Assembly (NCBI GenBank): GCA_964603725.1
Contig: CAZRWW010000019.1
Span: 10,443 to 74,442 of the forward strand
Length of the DNA stretch: 64,000 bases
Origin: CAZDKK01 sp964603725
GTDB taxonomy: Bacteria > Eisenbacteria > RBG-16-71-46 > CAIMUX01 > WJJG01
Direction: 5' to 3'
Under the pieces are notes generated by a model. That model did no database searches. It was not told the origin of the DNA and was given only the letters and a program-made list of their open reading frames with translations. The translations under genes were made by a program, and so were the position numbers. Below, piece after piece: positions 54,328 through 63,700 of this stretch; positions within the stretch are counted from its first letter, which is position 1; every line of letters starts with the position of its first letter.

Positions 54328-55506
54328 ATGACGACCAGCGTTCTGATCGTCGACGACACGGTCGTGTACCGCAAGATCCTGGCCGACGTCGTGACGCCCC
54401 TGGCGGACGGCGGCCTGGTCGTCACGGCCCCCAGCGGGAGTCTGGCGCTCAAGAAGCTCGCCCAGAATCGCATCGACGTCGTGCTGCTGGACGTTCAGAT
54501 GCCCGAGATGGACGGCATCGAGACACTCACCCGCATTCGCGCCGAATTCCCCCACGTCGCGGTCGTCATGGTGAGCGCCGCGACGGCCAAGGGGTCCGAA
54601 ACGGCGATCAAGGCGCTCAACCTGGGAGCGCTCGACCTGATTCAGAAGCCGCTCGGCCGCGATGCCGCAGACAGCACGCGGCAACTGCGCGCGGAGATCG
54701 GCGCGGTGATGCGGGTCATGGCGACGCGCCGGTTGGTGGCCCGTGGGCGGACGCCGGCCGGCTACTCGGCCCCTTCCGCGGGGACGGCGGCCGCTGACCC
54801 GGAGACCGCGGATCCGGCGGCCGCCGGGACGGTCGCCGCGGGGGCCCCGGCTCCGGCGCCGGTTCGCCCGGCCAGACCCGCGTACCGCGGCCCGCGGCTG
54901 AGCCCCGTGCCGGGCACCTTCAACGTGCTCGCCATCGGCGCCTCGACCGGGGGCCCCGAGGCGCTCTCCCGCGTGATCCCGTACCTGCCCGGGGATTTCC
55001 CGCTGCCGGTCGTGCTCGTGCAACACATGCCGCCGGTCTTCACGGCGGCTCTGGCCGGCGACCTCGACCGCAAGTCCCCGCTGCGGGTCAAGGAGGCGGC
55101 CGACGGCGATCCGGTCGTCCCGGGCACGGTGCTCATCGCGCGCGGCGGCCAGCACATGACCGTCGACGGCGAGGGCGATGCCCTGGTGGTTCGGATGGAC
55201 GACGGGCCTCCGGAGAATAGCTGCAAGCCGTCCGTCGACACGCTCTTGCGCTCCCTCGCCGGCGCGGGCGCAGCGCGCAACGTCCTGGCGGTCATCATGA
55301 CGGGCATGGGGGCGGACGGCATGCTGGGCGTCCGCGCGCTCAAGACGGGCCGCTGCTACTGCATCACGCAATCCGCCGCGACGTGCGTCGTCTACGGCAT
55401 GCCCCAGGCGGTGGACCAGGCTGGGTTGTCCGATGAGTCGATCGACGTCGGGGACCTCGCCGCCCGCATCGCCGTGCTGGCGGGCCGAAACAGGAGTGTT
55501 GCCTGA
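54328..55506 (+). CDS. cheB: Chemotaxis protein-glutamate methylesterase CheB
   Basis: 392 aa from ATG 54328. Receiver domain with phospho-Asp55 (VVLLDVQMPEMDG), an Ala/Pro linker, and the methylesterase domain with the catalytic Ser in AIGASTGG, His in VLVQHMPP and Asp in MTGMGADGMLG. It removes methyl groups from receptors. It overlaps the next gene at TGATG. Confidence 0.96.
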   Translation: MTTSVLIVDDTVVYRKILADVVTPLADGGLVVTAPSGSLALKKLAQNRIDVVLLDVQMPEMDGIETLTRIRAEFPHVAVVMVSAATAKGSETAIKALNLGALDLIQKPLGRDAADSTRQLRAEIGAVMRVMATRRLVARGRTPAGYSAPSAGTAAADPETADPAAAGTVAAGAPAPAPVRPARPAYRGPRLSPVPGTFNVLAIGASTGGPEALSRVIPYLPGDFPLPVVLVQHMPPVFTAALAGDLDRKSPLRVKEAADGDPVVPGTVLIARGGQHMTVDGEGDALVVRMDDGPPENSCKPSVDTLLRSLAGAGAARNVLAVIMTGMGADGMLGVRALKTGRCYCITQSAATCVVYGMPQAVDQAGLSDESIDVGDLAARIAVLAGRNRSVA

Positions 55507-56075
55507 TGAGGATCCTCTGTGTGGACGATGATCCGGTGGCGCGGGCGATCTACGCTCGCGGCCTGGGGGAAGCGCTTCCCCAGGACGAGATCTTCCAGGC
55601 GTCCTCGGGCGAGGAGGCCATCCAGCTCCTGCAGCACGGGCACTACGACCTCGTGATCACCGATCTCGACATGCCCGGCAAGACGGGGTTGGACGTGCTC
55701 CAAGCGGCCCGCGCGATCGACGCGACGACGGAGCTGATCGTGGTGACCGGCAAGGCCTCGGTCCGCGCGGCGGTCGATGCGATGCGCTACGGCGCCCGCG
55801 ACTTCATCGAGAAGCCGATCGACATCCCGCTCCTGCGCGAAAAGGTGGAGAACACGAGGGAATACTGCGCTCGGGCGCGGGACGCCGAGGAGTTGCGGGA
55901 AGCCAAGGAGCTCTATGAACAACAGGCCAGCAAGGAGGTGCGCCTGCTGGAGCTGCGGATCAGCAGCCTCGAGGCGCGGCTGAACAACGCCCTCGCGGTG
56001 CTGCAGGACGACGGGCAAGGGACGGCGCCGGAAAGGGTCCGGCGCGCGGTCACGATCCTGGAATCAGCGGCGTGA
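55506..56075 (+). CDS. Response regulator with C-terminal coiled coil
   Basis: 189 aa. Receiver domain (CVDDDP, ITD53LDMPGKTG, VVTGKAS with the conserved Thr, FIEKP with Lys) followed by a coiled coil (LREAKELYEQQASKEVRLLELRISSLEARL). No DNA-binding or enzyme domain is present, so it should signal by protein contact, perhaps as a phosphate sink or an adaptor for a partner. It sits between cheB and cheR. Confidence 0.88.
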   Translation: MRILCVDDDPVARAIYARGLGEALPQDEIFQASSGEEAIQLLQHGHYDLVITDLDMPGKTGLDVLQAARAIDATTELIVVTGKASVRAAVDAMRYGARDFIEKPIDIPLLREKVENTREYCARARDAEELREAKELYEQQASKEVRLLELRISSLEARLNNALAVLQDDGQGTAPERVRRAVTILESAA

Positions 56076-56094
56076 CGCGGACTGCGGGCAGGGC

Positions 56095-56964
56095 ATGAGC
56101 GTCAAGATATCACCCGATGAGTTCCCTCTCCTGCGCGACGCGATCGAGCAGATCAGCGGCATCCGCGTGGGGGACGGCAAGGCCTACCTGATCGAGAGCC
56201 GTCTCGGAAAGGTGTTGGCCGAGTACGGGTGCGACAGCTTCCGAGCATTCCACACGGTGCTCAAGACCCGCCTGGACGCGACCTTGCGCGGGAAGGTGAT
56301 CAACGCGATGTCGACCCAGGAGACCCTCTGGTTCCGGGACACGCACCCGTTCCGCATCTTCGCCGAGAAGCTGATGCCCGAGTTCCAGGAAGAGCTCCAG
56401 AGCTGCCGCCGCCAGCGCGTGCGGATCTGGTCGGCGGCCTCATCGACGGGTCAGGAAGCCTACTCGCTGGCGATGCTGATCCTCGATGCGCAGCGCGGCA
56501 ACGCGGCGGTGCGACCCACCGCCTACGAGATCCTCGGGACCGACATCGCCTCCTCGGCGGTGGCGGCGGCCCAGGCCGGACAGTATGACCGCATCGCCAT
56601 GGGGCGCGGGCTGGATCCCGATCGCCGCCGGCGGTACTTCGTGGACGACGGGCGCTACTGCCGCATCGCGGACGAGGTCAAGCGTTTGGTGACCTTCCGC
56701 GAATTCAATCTCCAGGAGAGCTTCATGAGCCTGGGCCGGTTCGACATCGTGCTGTGCCGCAACGTGGCGATCTACTTCTCGGACGCGTTCAAGCGGGAGT
56801 TGTACAAGAAGATCCACGGCGTGCTGGCCCCGGAAGGGTCGCTGTTCCTGGGGTCGTCGGAGTCGATCAGCGCCTACAGCACGGACTACGACCTGCTCGA
56901 CCACAAGGGCGGGATCTACTACCGGGCCAAGGCGGCGTCGAGCGCCGCGCGATTGGCCGCGTGA
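56095..56964 (+). CDS. cheR: Chemotaxis protein methyltransferase CheR
   Basis: 289 aa. N-terminal helical domain, then STQETLWFRD, RIWSAASSTGQEAYSLAML for SAM binding (usually AGCSTGEEPYS) and FDIVLCRNVAIYF. It methylates receptor glutamates from SAM. The GQE variant in the SAM loop is uncommon but conservative. Confidence 0.95.
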   Translation: MSVKISPDEFPLLRDAIEQISGIRVGDGKAYLIESRLGKVLAEYGCDSFRAFHTVLKTRLDATLRGKVINAMSTQETLWFRDTHPFRIFAEKLMPEFQEELQSCRRQRVRIWSAASSTGQEAYSLAMLILDAQRGNAAVRPTAYEILGTDIASSAVAAAQAGQYDRIAMGRGLDPDRRRRYFVDDGRYCRIADEVKRLVTFREFNLQESFMSLGRFDIVLCRNVAIYFSDAFKRELYKKIHGVLAPEGSLFLGSSESISAYSTDYDLLDHKGGIYYRAKAASSAARLAA

Positions 56965-57037
56965 GAAGGTGAGGAAGGGACAGTGAGAAGGTGGGCAACG
57001 ACCGCTGCGGCGGAAAGCTGGCTACGGGGGGTGTAAG

Positions 57038-57415
57038 ATGGCACGCATCCTGGTTGTCGATGATTCCGGATTCCAGCGCAAGAGAACGTGCCGGGTGCTG
57101 CACCGGGTCGGCTACGAGACGGTTGACGCGCCGGACGGCAAGGCGGCCCTGGAGATCGTGGAGCGCGAAGCGCCGGATCTGGTGATCACCGATCTCAACA
57201 TGCCCGTCATGACGGGCATGGAATTCCTGGCCGCGCTGCAGGAACGGGGATTGGCCCTGCCGGTCGTGGTGCTGACCTCGGATGTCCAGGACGCCACGCG
57301 CGAAGAGTGCCTGGAGCGGGGCGCGGCCGAGGTGCTGAACAAGCCCGTCAATGACGACCGGCTCTTGGTGACCATCGAGGGGTTCCTCGGACCGGGCCAG
57401 GAGGCGGCGTCATGA
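57038..57415 (+). CDS. cheY: Response regulator CheY
   Basis: 125 aa, single receiver: acidic pair VVDDSGFQR, phospho-Asp52 in ITDLNMPVMTG, Thr in VVLTSDVQ, Lys in VLNKPVND. ATG follows GGGGGGTGTAAG. It overlaps cheC by ATGA, so the pair is coupled. It carries the CheA signal to an unseen output. Confidence 0.94.
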   Translation: MARILVVDDSGFQRKRTCRVLHRVGYETVDAPDGKAALEIVEREAPDLVITDLNMPVMTGMEFLAALQERGLALPVVVLTSDVQDATREECLERGAAEVLNKPVNDDRLLVTIEGFLGPGQEAAS

Positions 57416-58035
57416 TTCTCAGCGAAGCTCGACGCGACGTGCTCACGGAGCTGATCAACGTGGGGCTGGGACATGCCGCCGGCGTGCTCCATACCATGAT
57501 CGCGCGCCCGGTCAGGCTGGAGATTCCCCAGGTGGACCTGCTCACACGTGCAGAGATCGAGCTGGGGTTCACGCGGCGGTTTGGGGAGAGGATCTCCTCG
57601 GTCAGCCTCGACTTCACCGGGGGCTTTTCGGGCACGGCCACGCTGGTCCTGCCGGATGCCAGCGTGAACAAGCTCATTGCCGCGCTGCACGGGCTGCAGT
57701 GGGACCCGCGCGGGGAGCCGCCGCAGCTTCCGGACGAGGCCGACCGGGCCGGCGACCTCCAGGAGATCGGCAACGTGCTGATCAACAGCGTCGTGGGCGC
57801 GCTGTCCAACAGCCTCAAGCAGCAGCTCGTCTACTCGGTGCCCGTGGCGGCCCAGCACACGGTCCACGACCTCGTCGGCGGGGAACTGCAGGGCGCTCCC
57901 GAGCGCATGCTGGTCGCGACGACCGACTTCACCATCGACAGCCTCCACCTGGACGGATCGATCACGCTCCTGTTCCAGGTCGGCTCGGTCGAGGCGCTGA
58001 TGGAAGCGTTGGACACGATCGGCTTCGGCGGGTAG
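57412..58035 (+). CDS. cheC: CheY-P phosphatase CheC
   Basis: 207 aa with both phosphatase motifs of the CheC class, each E-x2-N: E13..N16 (DVLTELINVGLGHAAG) and E118..N121 (DLQEIGNVLINSVVGALSN). It dephosphorylates CheY-P. CheD, its usual partner, is not in the window. It is the last gene of the operon. Confidence 0.9.
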   Translation: MILSEARRDVLTELINVGLGHAAGVLHTMIARPVRLEIPQVDLLTRAEIELGFTRRFGERISSVSLDFTGGFSGTATLVLPDASVNKLIAALHGLQWDPRGEPPQLPDEADRAGDLQEIGNVLINSVVGALSNSLKQQLVYSVPVAAQHTVHDLVGGELQGAPERMLVATTDFTIDSLHLDGSITLLFQVGSVEALMEALDTIGFGG

Positions 58036-58050
58036 GAAGCCCGCCCGGGG

Positions 58051-59130
58051 TCAGTGCAAGGTCACGAGGCCCCCGGCCGTGAGCAATCGATTCCGCAGGT
58101 CCTCGCTGACCGCGACGCCGGGCCCCACGATGGAACCCCTGACCGTGACGCCCGGGTCGATGCGGCTGCCCGCCAGCACCACGCTGTCGCGCACGCGCGC
58201 CCCCAGTCCCACCGACGCCCCGGCGGCGATGAAGCCGCTGCCCGCGGCGAGGGTGATGCCCGGACCCGGCAGGCGCAGACCGTAGCGCGGCGCGGCGGAG
58301 GGCGCGCACATGCGGTGCGCCGCCAGGTAGCGCTCCGGCGTTCCCACATCCACCAGGGGCGGATCGTCCGGCATGATCCAGGCGCCCAGCCGGCCGGCCG
58401 CGATCAGCTCATCGAATGCGTCGCGCAGATCGCAGAACCCCTCCACCGGCAGCAGATCCTGGAACTCCGGCGACGCCAGGCAGCACCCGGTGTAGGTCAG
58501 GCCGCGCGGGTGCACGCGGTCGCGCAGGATGGCGGTGACGCGACCGTCTTCCACCAGCACGTTGGGGTGGACCGACGACGGCGCCAGGACCATCGTGGCA
58601 GGCAGGCCCCGGGCGCGATGGTGCGCGATCGCATCGGCGCCCGGCAGCGGGAAGAGCGCGTCGGTGTTGAGGACCAGGAACGGGTCGCTGTGCAACCACC
58701 CGGCGGCGCGGCGGATCGCCCCGCCGGTGCCCAGGATCTGCGGCTCGTGGGAGAAGGCCAGGCGCGCGCGGTGCGCATGGCGCTCGAGGTGCTCGCGCAG
58801 GTGCTCGGCCAGGTGGTGGCCGTTGACCACGACCCGCGTGGCACGCACCGCGCTGCCCGCGGGGACGCTCGCCGCGCCGCCTTCCCGGGCGCCCGCCACG
58901 CCGCCTTCCCGGGCGCCCGCCGCGGCTTCGGCCGGTGCGCTCGCCTCGGCGCCCGCCGCGGCTTCGGCCGGTGCGCTCGCCTCGGCGCCCGCGGGGCCGA
59001 GCAGGCGGGCGATGTGAAGGTCGAGGAGCGGCACGCCGTAGAGGGGCAGCAGCGCCTTGGGGATCTCCAGCGTCAGCGGCCGCAGGCGCGTGCCGAGCCC
59101 GGCCGCCAGGAGCAGCGCGTCGAGCTGCAT
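58051..59130 (-). CDS. MurU-like sugar-1-phosphate nucleotidyltransferase
   Basis: 359 aa. Nucleotidyltransferase domain starting LLLAAGLGTRLRPLTLEIPKALLPLYG, with EPQILGTGGAIRRA and VLNTDALF, followed by a short left-handed beta-helix (AAGSGFIAAGASVGLGARVRDSVVLAG). A 12-residue repeat (AEASAPAEAAAG, twice) and AREGGVAG-type units interrupt the domain near residues 48-90; the DNA repeat has a 36-bp period. The family includes MurU (MurNAc-1-phosphate uridylyltransferase) and mannose-1-phosphate guanylyltransferase. With NamZ upstream and an AmgK-like kinase nearby, the MurU role is favoured. Confidence 0.8.
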   Translation of the reverse strand: MQLDALLLAAGLGTRLRPLTLEIPKALLPLYGVPLLDLHIARLLGPAGAEASAPAEAAAGAEASAPAEAAAGAREGGVAGAREGGAASVPAGSAVRATRVVVNGHHLAEHLREHLERHAHRARLAFSHEPQILGTGGAIRRAAGWLHSDPFLVLNTDALFPLPGADAIAHHRARGLPATMVLAPSSVHPNVLVEDGRVTAILRDRVHPRGLTYTGCCLASPEFQDLLPVEGFCDLRDAFDELIAAGRLGAWIMPDDPPLVDVGTPERYLAAHRMCAPSAAPRYGLRLPGPGITLAAGSGFIAAGASVGLGARVRDSVVLAGSRIDPGVTVRGSIVGPGVAVSEDLRNRLLTAGGLVTLH

Positions 59131-59202
59131 CAGGGTCTCTTCTCCATCTGCGACCGACCGGCCGCGGGAAGGCTCCCCGGGTGCGGCGGATCCATGCCGG
59201 AC

Positions 59203-60612
59203 CTACTCCCCGTACAGGTAGAAAGGCCGAACCCGTTCGTTGTACGCCGCGACGTCAGTCTCCCACGACGCGGCGATCTCATCCGGGCGAGCGCCGCTCT
59301 CGAGCGCGGCCCGCACACGATCGGTCCCGAAGATCAGGTCGATGGCGGGCCGGTCCCTTTCGTATTCGTAGGGCGGCTCGCGCCAGGCGAATGCCGCCGG
59401 ATGGGCGCGCCGGATGGCGTCGAGCATGGTCACGAACGCCTGCACCGGCCGGTAGCGGCAACGGTCGGTGACGTGCAGGTGGAAGCCCCGCACCAGTTGC
59501 CCGGCGTACTTGTGGAACGTGGGCTCGTAGTGGATCTCGCGCAGCACGACGCCGGCGAGCGCGGTGTCATCGGGCCCGAAGACGACGCCTCCGGGACGCG
59601 ATTCGGTCGTGAGAGCGCCGGCGGCGCCGCCGCGGGCCAGCTCGGCGGCAACGGCCGCCGGGTCCACGTACGGCGCGCCGAAGATCTCGAAGGGGCGAGT
59701 CGTGCCGCGCCCCTCCGACAGGTTCGTCCCCTCCAGGGCGACCTGGCCGGGGTAGACGACGGCCGATTCCAGCGCCGGCAGGTTCGGCGAGGGGACCGTC
59801 CACGGCAGCCCCGTCTCGTCCAGATACTGCGAGCGCCGCCAGCCTTCCAGCGGGACGACGCGCACCGGACCCAGGTCGATCTCCTCGGCGCCGCGGGCGC
59901 TCGCGGGGCCACGGGCGCCGGGGAGGGTGCGGGTCCTCGCGCGTCCACGGTCACCGGCGAGGTCGCGCGTGCTGGCGCGTCCACGGTCACCGGCGAGCGC
60001 GCGGACGGCGCCATCATCCAGGACGCCCGCCCGCCACGCGCCGTACAGGCAGAGTTCGCCGAGCGTCAGCCCGTGGCGCAGCGGGACATCCACGTGGCCG
60101 ACGAACGAGCGGAAGCGCTCCTCGAGCACCGGGCCCTCCACGGCCCCGCCGATGGGATTCGGCCGATCGAGCACGATCACGGGCACCCCGGCCCGGTGCG
60201 CGCCCTCGATCGTGAGCAGCGCCGTGGTGGCGAAGGTGTAGACGCGCGTGCCGACGTCCTGCAGATCGACGAGCACGGCGTCCAGTCCCGCGAAGATCTC
60301 CGGGCGCGGCGCGCGAACATCGTGGTAGAGGCTGTGAATGGGAATCCCCAGCCGCGGGTGGACGCCGTCGGGCGACTCCACCATGTTGTCTTGCTTCTCG
60401 GCGGCGAAGCCGTGCTGCGGCGAGAGGATGCGGTCGACGGCCAGGCCCGGCACGGCGAGCAGGGCGTCGACCGTGGGGACCCACGCTCCCGAGACCGTGG
60501 TCGCGTTGCAGAGCACGGCCACGCGGCCCCGGCCGGGGAGCCGCAAACCCGAGCGCGCGACGCGATCCAGACCCGTGGCGACCGTGGCCATCTCGAGGCC
60601 CTCGTGATCCAC
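59203..60612 (-). CDS. namZ: NamZ-family exo-beta-N-acetylmuramidase (DUF1343)
   Basis: 469 aa from GTG 60612 (ATG 60591 is possible). DUF1343 signatures: SPQHGFAAE, DLQDVGTRVYTF, LDRPNPIGGAVEGP, LALEGTNLSEGRGTTRPFE and YERDRPAIDLIFG. NamZ releases MurNAc from non-reducing ends of peptidoglycan fragments. No signal peptide is seen, unlike secreted NamZ, so it may act on imported material in the cytoplasm. A Gly/Asp/Arg repeat (LAGDRGRASTRD units) is inserted near residue 210. It precedes the MurU-like gene by 72 bp, so they form an operon. Confidence 0.85.
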   Translation of the reverse strand: MDHEGLEMATVATGLDRVARSGLRLPGRGRVAVLCNATTVSGAWVPTVDALLAVPGLAVDRILSPQHGFAAEKQDNMVESPDGVHPRLGIPIHSLYHDVRAPRPEIFAGLDAVLVDLQDVGTRVYTFATTALLTIEGAHRAGVPVIVLDRPNPIGGAVEGPVLEERFRSFVGHVDVPLRHGLTLGELCLYGAWRAGVLDDGAVRALAGDRGRASTRDLAGDRGRARTRTLPGARGPASARGAEEIDLGPVRVVPLEGWRRSQYLDETGLPWTVPSPNLPALESAVVYPGQVALEGTNLSEGRGTTRPFEIFGAPYVDPAAVAAELARGGAAGALTTESRPGGVVFGPDDTALAGVVLREIHYEPTFHKYAGQLVRGFHLHVTDRCRYRPVQAFVTMLDAIRRAHPAAFAWREPPYEYERDRPAIDLIFGTDRVRAALESGARPDEIAASWETDVAAYNERVRPFYLYGE

Positions 60613-60709
60613 CGCAACCCCATGACCACCCTTGTGACTCTAGGGTGAGGCCGACCGGCGGGCAAGGATGGGATCGGACCGTGGGATCGGGCGGTGGGAT
60701 GGCGCGGCG

Positions 60710-60773
60710 GGATGAGGCGGAAGGATGAGGCGGAAGGATGAGGCGGAAGGATGAGGCGGAAGGATGAGGCGGA
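60710..60773. repeat. 13-bp tandem repeat upstream of namZ
   Basis: GGATGAGGCGGAA repeats five times (the last copy truncated by one base) just upstream of namZ and downstream of the CotH-like gene stop at 60796. It lies in the namZ 5' region. Confidence 0.92.
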
Positions 60774-60795
60774 GGCCGCGCGCCGGAACCCGGGC

Positions 60796-63700
60796 TCATC
60801 GCACGGCGATCAGCCGGTGCGTGGTGCTCCGGTCCCCCGAGGCCAGCCGGAGGAAGTAGATGCCGCTCGGCAGGGGGCGGCCATCGTCACCGCGGGCCGT
60901 CCATGTCACAGCGTGCTCTCCGGGCGCGAAGCGCCCGGAAGCCAGCCTGGCGACGCGCCGGCCCAGCAGGTCGAACGCCGTCAGCTCGAGGTCGCGCGGC
61001 CGGTCCACGCGGAGCTTCAGGACCGCGCCGGCCGGCGCCGGATTGGGCGTCACGAGCCGCCACGCCTGCCCGTCCGGCAGCGAGCGGATGAAGCGCGCGG
61101 TCACGGCGTAATCGCCCGTGGGCCTGATCTGCGCGCTGCCGCCGGTCGCAAGCGCGGAGTCCGACCAGGCCAGGAACTCGTAGCCCGCGGCCGGCACGGC
61201 CGTCAGGGTCAGGGGCAGATTGCGGAAGTAGACCCCCGTCCAGCAGGTGTCCACCGCCACCGTGCCCAGGTGAACGGCGCCGGCCCCGGGCGGGTCGATG
61301 TCCAGGCTCACCTGGAGCGTGTCGGTCAGGTCGAACTGCGCCATGAGGTGCGCGCGCGCGATCGCGGGCCGCCGGCGGAGAAAATCCCGCGCCAGGTCGT
61401 TCTGCGCCTGCCAGACGGCTGGGTTGCGGTCCCAGCGCCGAAACTGGCGGGGCATCTCCCCGGCGATGTCCGCGCGCATCCGGTCCCACTGCGCGAGCGT
61501 GTTGCGCGGATGGAGCAGCGTGTTGAGCAGATCGGCGTAGCGGTTGATGAAGGCCACGCAGAAGCCGTGATTGCGCGTCAGGCTGCGCAGCAGGAAGGTC
61601 GACCACGGGGCGTTCTGCCAGCTCCCGCTGTTCGCCCTCAGGGCCCATGCCAGCGTGCGGTGCTCGACCCCGTCCCGATTGATGCCCAGCCCGATCTCCG
61701 TGTCGTAGACGATCCAGCGCCAGCGGCCGTCCAGCTCATCCGAACGCCAGTAGCGCAGGTTGTTCGCCGGCCAGTCGGTGTTCGCGCAGAAGACGCGCAG
61801 GATGACGTAGTCGATGTAGTTTGCGACATCCATGCGCTCGGCCACGTGAGCGAAGGCCTGGTCGTCCGCCAGGTCGTGGCTGTGCAAGTAGTCCAGAAGG
61901 TCGTTGTACTGCTCGGCGCTGCCCGCCAAGACCTCGGCGTTCAGCTCGAGCAGGTCAATGCCGCCGGGCGTCACGCCGTGGTTCTCGGCGAGGTAGTCGG
62001 CGTCGATGAGCTCACGGATGTTGTACACGCCCCAGTCGTCGCCATTGAGATAGACGTGCGCGGGCCGGTAGGCCTGGTAGTCCAGGCCCAGGCGGGCTGC
62101 CAGGCGATGGACGAAGCCGTCACGCATATGGGCGAGGCACCAGTCATTGCCGGCATTGCGCAGGATCAGGCGCCGGAACGCGGGGATCGGCTTCTCCGGG
62201 AAGACCTGACATGGAATCTCCTCGGGGCCGTAGCCGCCGCGGGGCACGAGGCGGAAGGACTTCTGGGGCAGGGCGCGCGTCGTGCCGCCGTGGATCTTCA
62301 CGCCCAGCGGCAGGTTGCACCCCCCGCCCTCGGGGAGGAAGAGCTCCGCGTGCCCCGGGCGCTCCCAGTCCATCCAGAAGTTGGCCTCGCGGTAGGGGTA
62401 GGTCGGGTCGGCGTAGGGCCCGAGCGCATAGATTCCGCTCTGCTCGTCCCACAGGTCGGACGGGTCGACGACCAGCGAGACGACCGCGAGCGGCGTGTCA
62501 TCGTCGAGGATGTAGCTCTGCGTGCTGATCGGACTCGGCGCGCGCCCCGGCTCGAAGGCGCGGGCGCGGACGACGACGGTGGACTCGAGCGTGAGCGGCC
62601 CCGTATAAGGGGGCGAGCTCTCGCGCGGAGCGGACCCATCCAGCGTGTAGGTGATCGCGGCGTTCGGTCGCGGGGATGAGATCGCGACGGTGAGCCGTGG
62701 CCCCGAGTAGCGTCCCCCCGGCAGCGAGAAGTCGGGCGCCGCGGCGAACTCGTCGTCGAGCCCCATCGTGTTGGGGGCTTCCGGGGTCGGCGCCGGAAAG
62801 AGCATCCACGTGGCCGCGCCGTCCGGGAAGCGCCCGCGGGAGTAATCGGCCGGCACGAACCGGCCGGCGGCATTGTCCACCAGCGCGCCGCGCGCGTCGT
62901 GGAGGAAGAGATCCTCGTTCGCGTTGTCCAGCTTGAAGCTCGAGTGCAGGTGCGGCAGCCAAAGACGGATGTACGCCGATGGCCCCGCCGCGCCGGCCGG
63001 GGGTCGATCGTACCCCAGGGAGAGGAAGGGGATCGCGCTCAGATCGTCCAGCACCGGCTCCCCGTTGTGCACCGCGATCGCCAGGATGTTCTCGCCCTCC
63101 CGGAGCAGCGAATCGTGGCCCGCGATCGCGTAGAACTCGGCGTTGCCGCCGCGATGGAGCTGGGCCTCGTGGAACAGGACCGCGGGGGCGTCCCACGGCG
63201 GGGCACCCGGCGCGCCTGGTGTGCCGATGGCGTAGCGGGCGATCTCGACCCCGTTGAGCCACGCGACGAAGCCGTCGTTGAAGTCGAGGTGGAGGCAGGC
63301 CCCGCGCACGCGCTCGCGGTCGGCGACGCGGAACGTCGCGCGCAGGCACACCGAGCGGCAGAGGTCGATGACCGTGGCGTCGTCGCCGTCGCCGTAACCG
63401 ATCCCGCTGGGGCCGCGCGCCCAGTCGCTGTCGTCGAAGCCGGGCTCCCACCAGCCGTCCGGCGGGGCGGTGAGGTTGGCGCGATAGCGCCACTCGTCGC
63501 CCCAGTCGATCACGGTCTCCCAGTGCGGGAGCCACTCGCGCCGATCCTTGCCCGAAGCGTAGATGAGCAGGTGGCCCTTGGCGGGGAGCACGACGCTGGG
63601 GAAGACCCACCGGTGGGGCCGATCGGCGCGATCGGTCAGACCGTAGCCAGTCAGATCGACGGAATCGTCCCCGCGGTTGAAAAGCTCGATCCAGTCCGAG

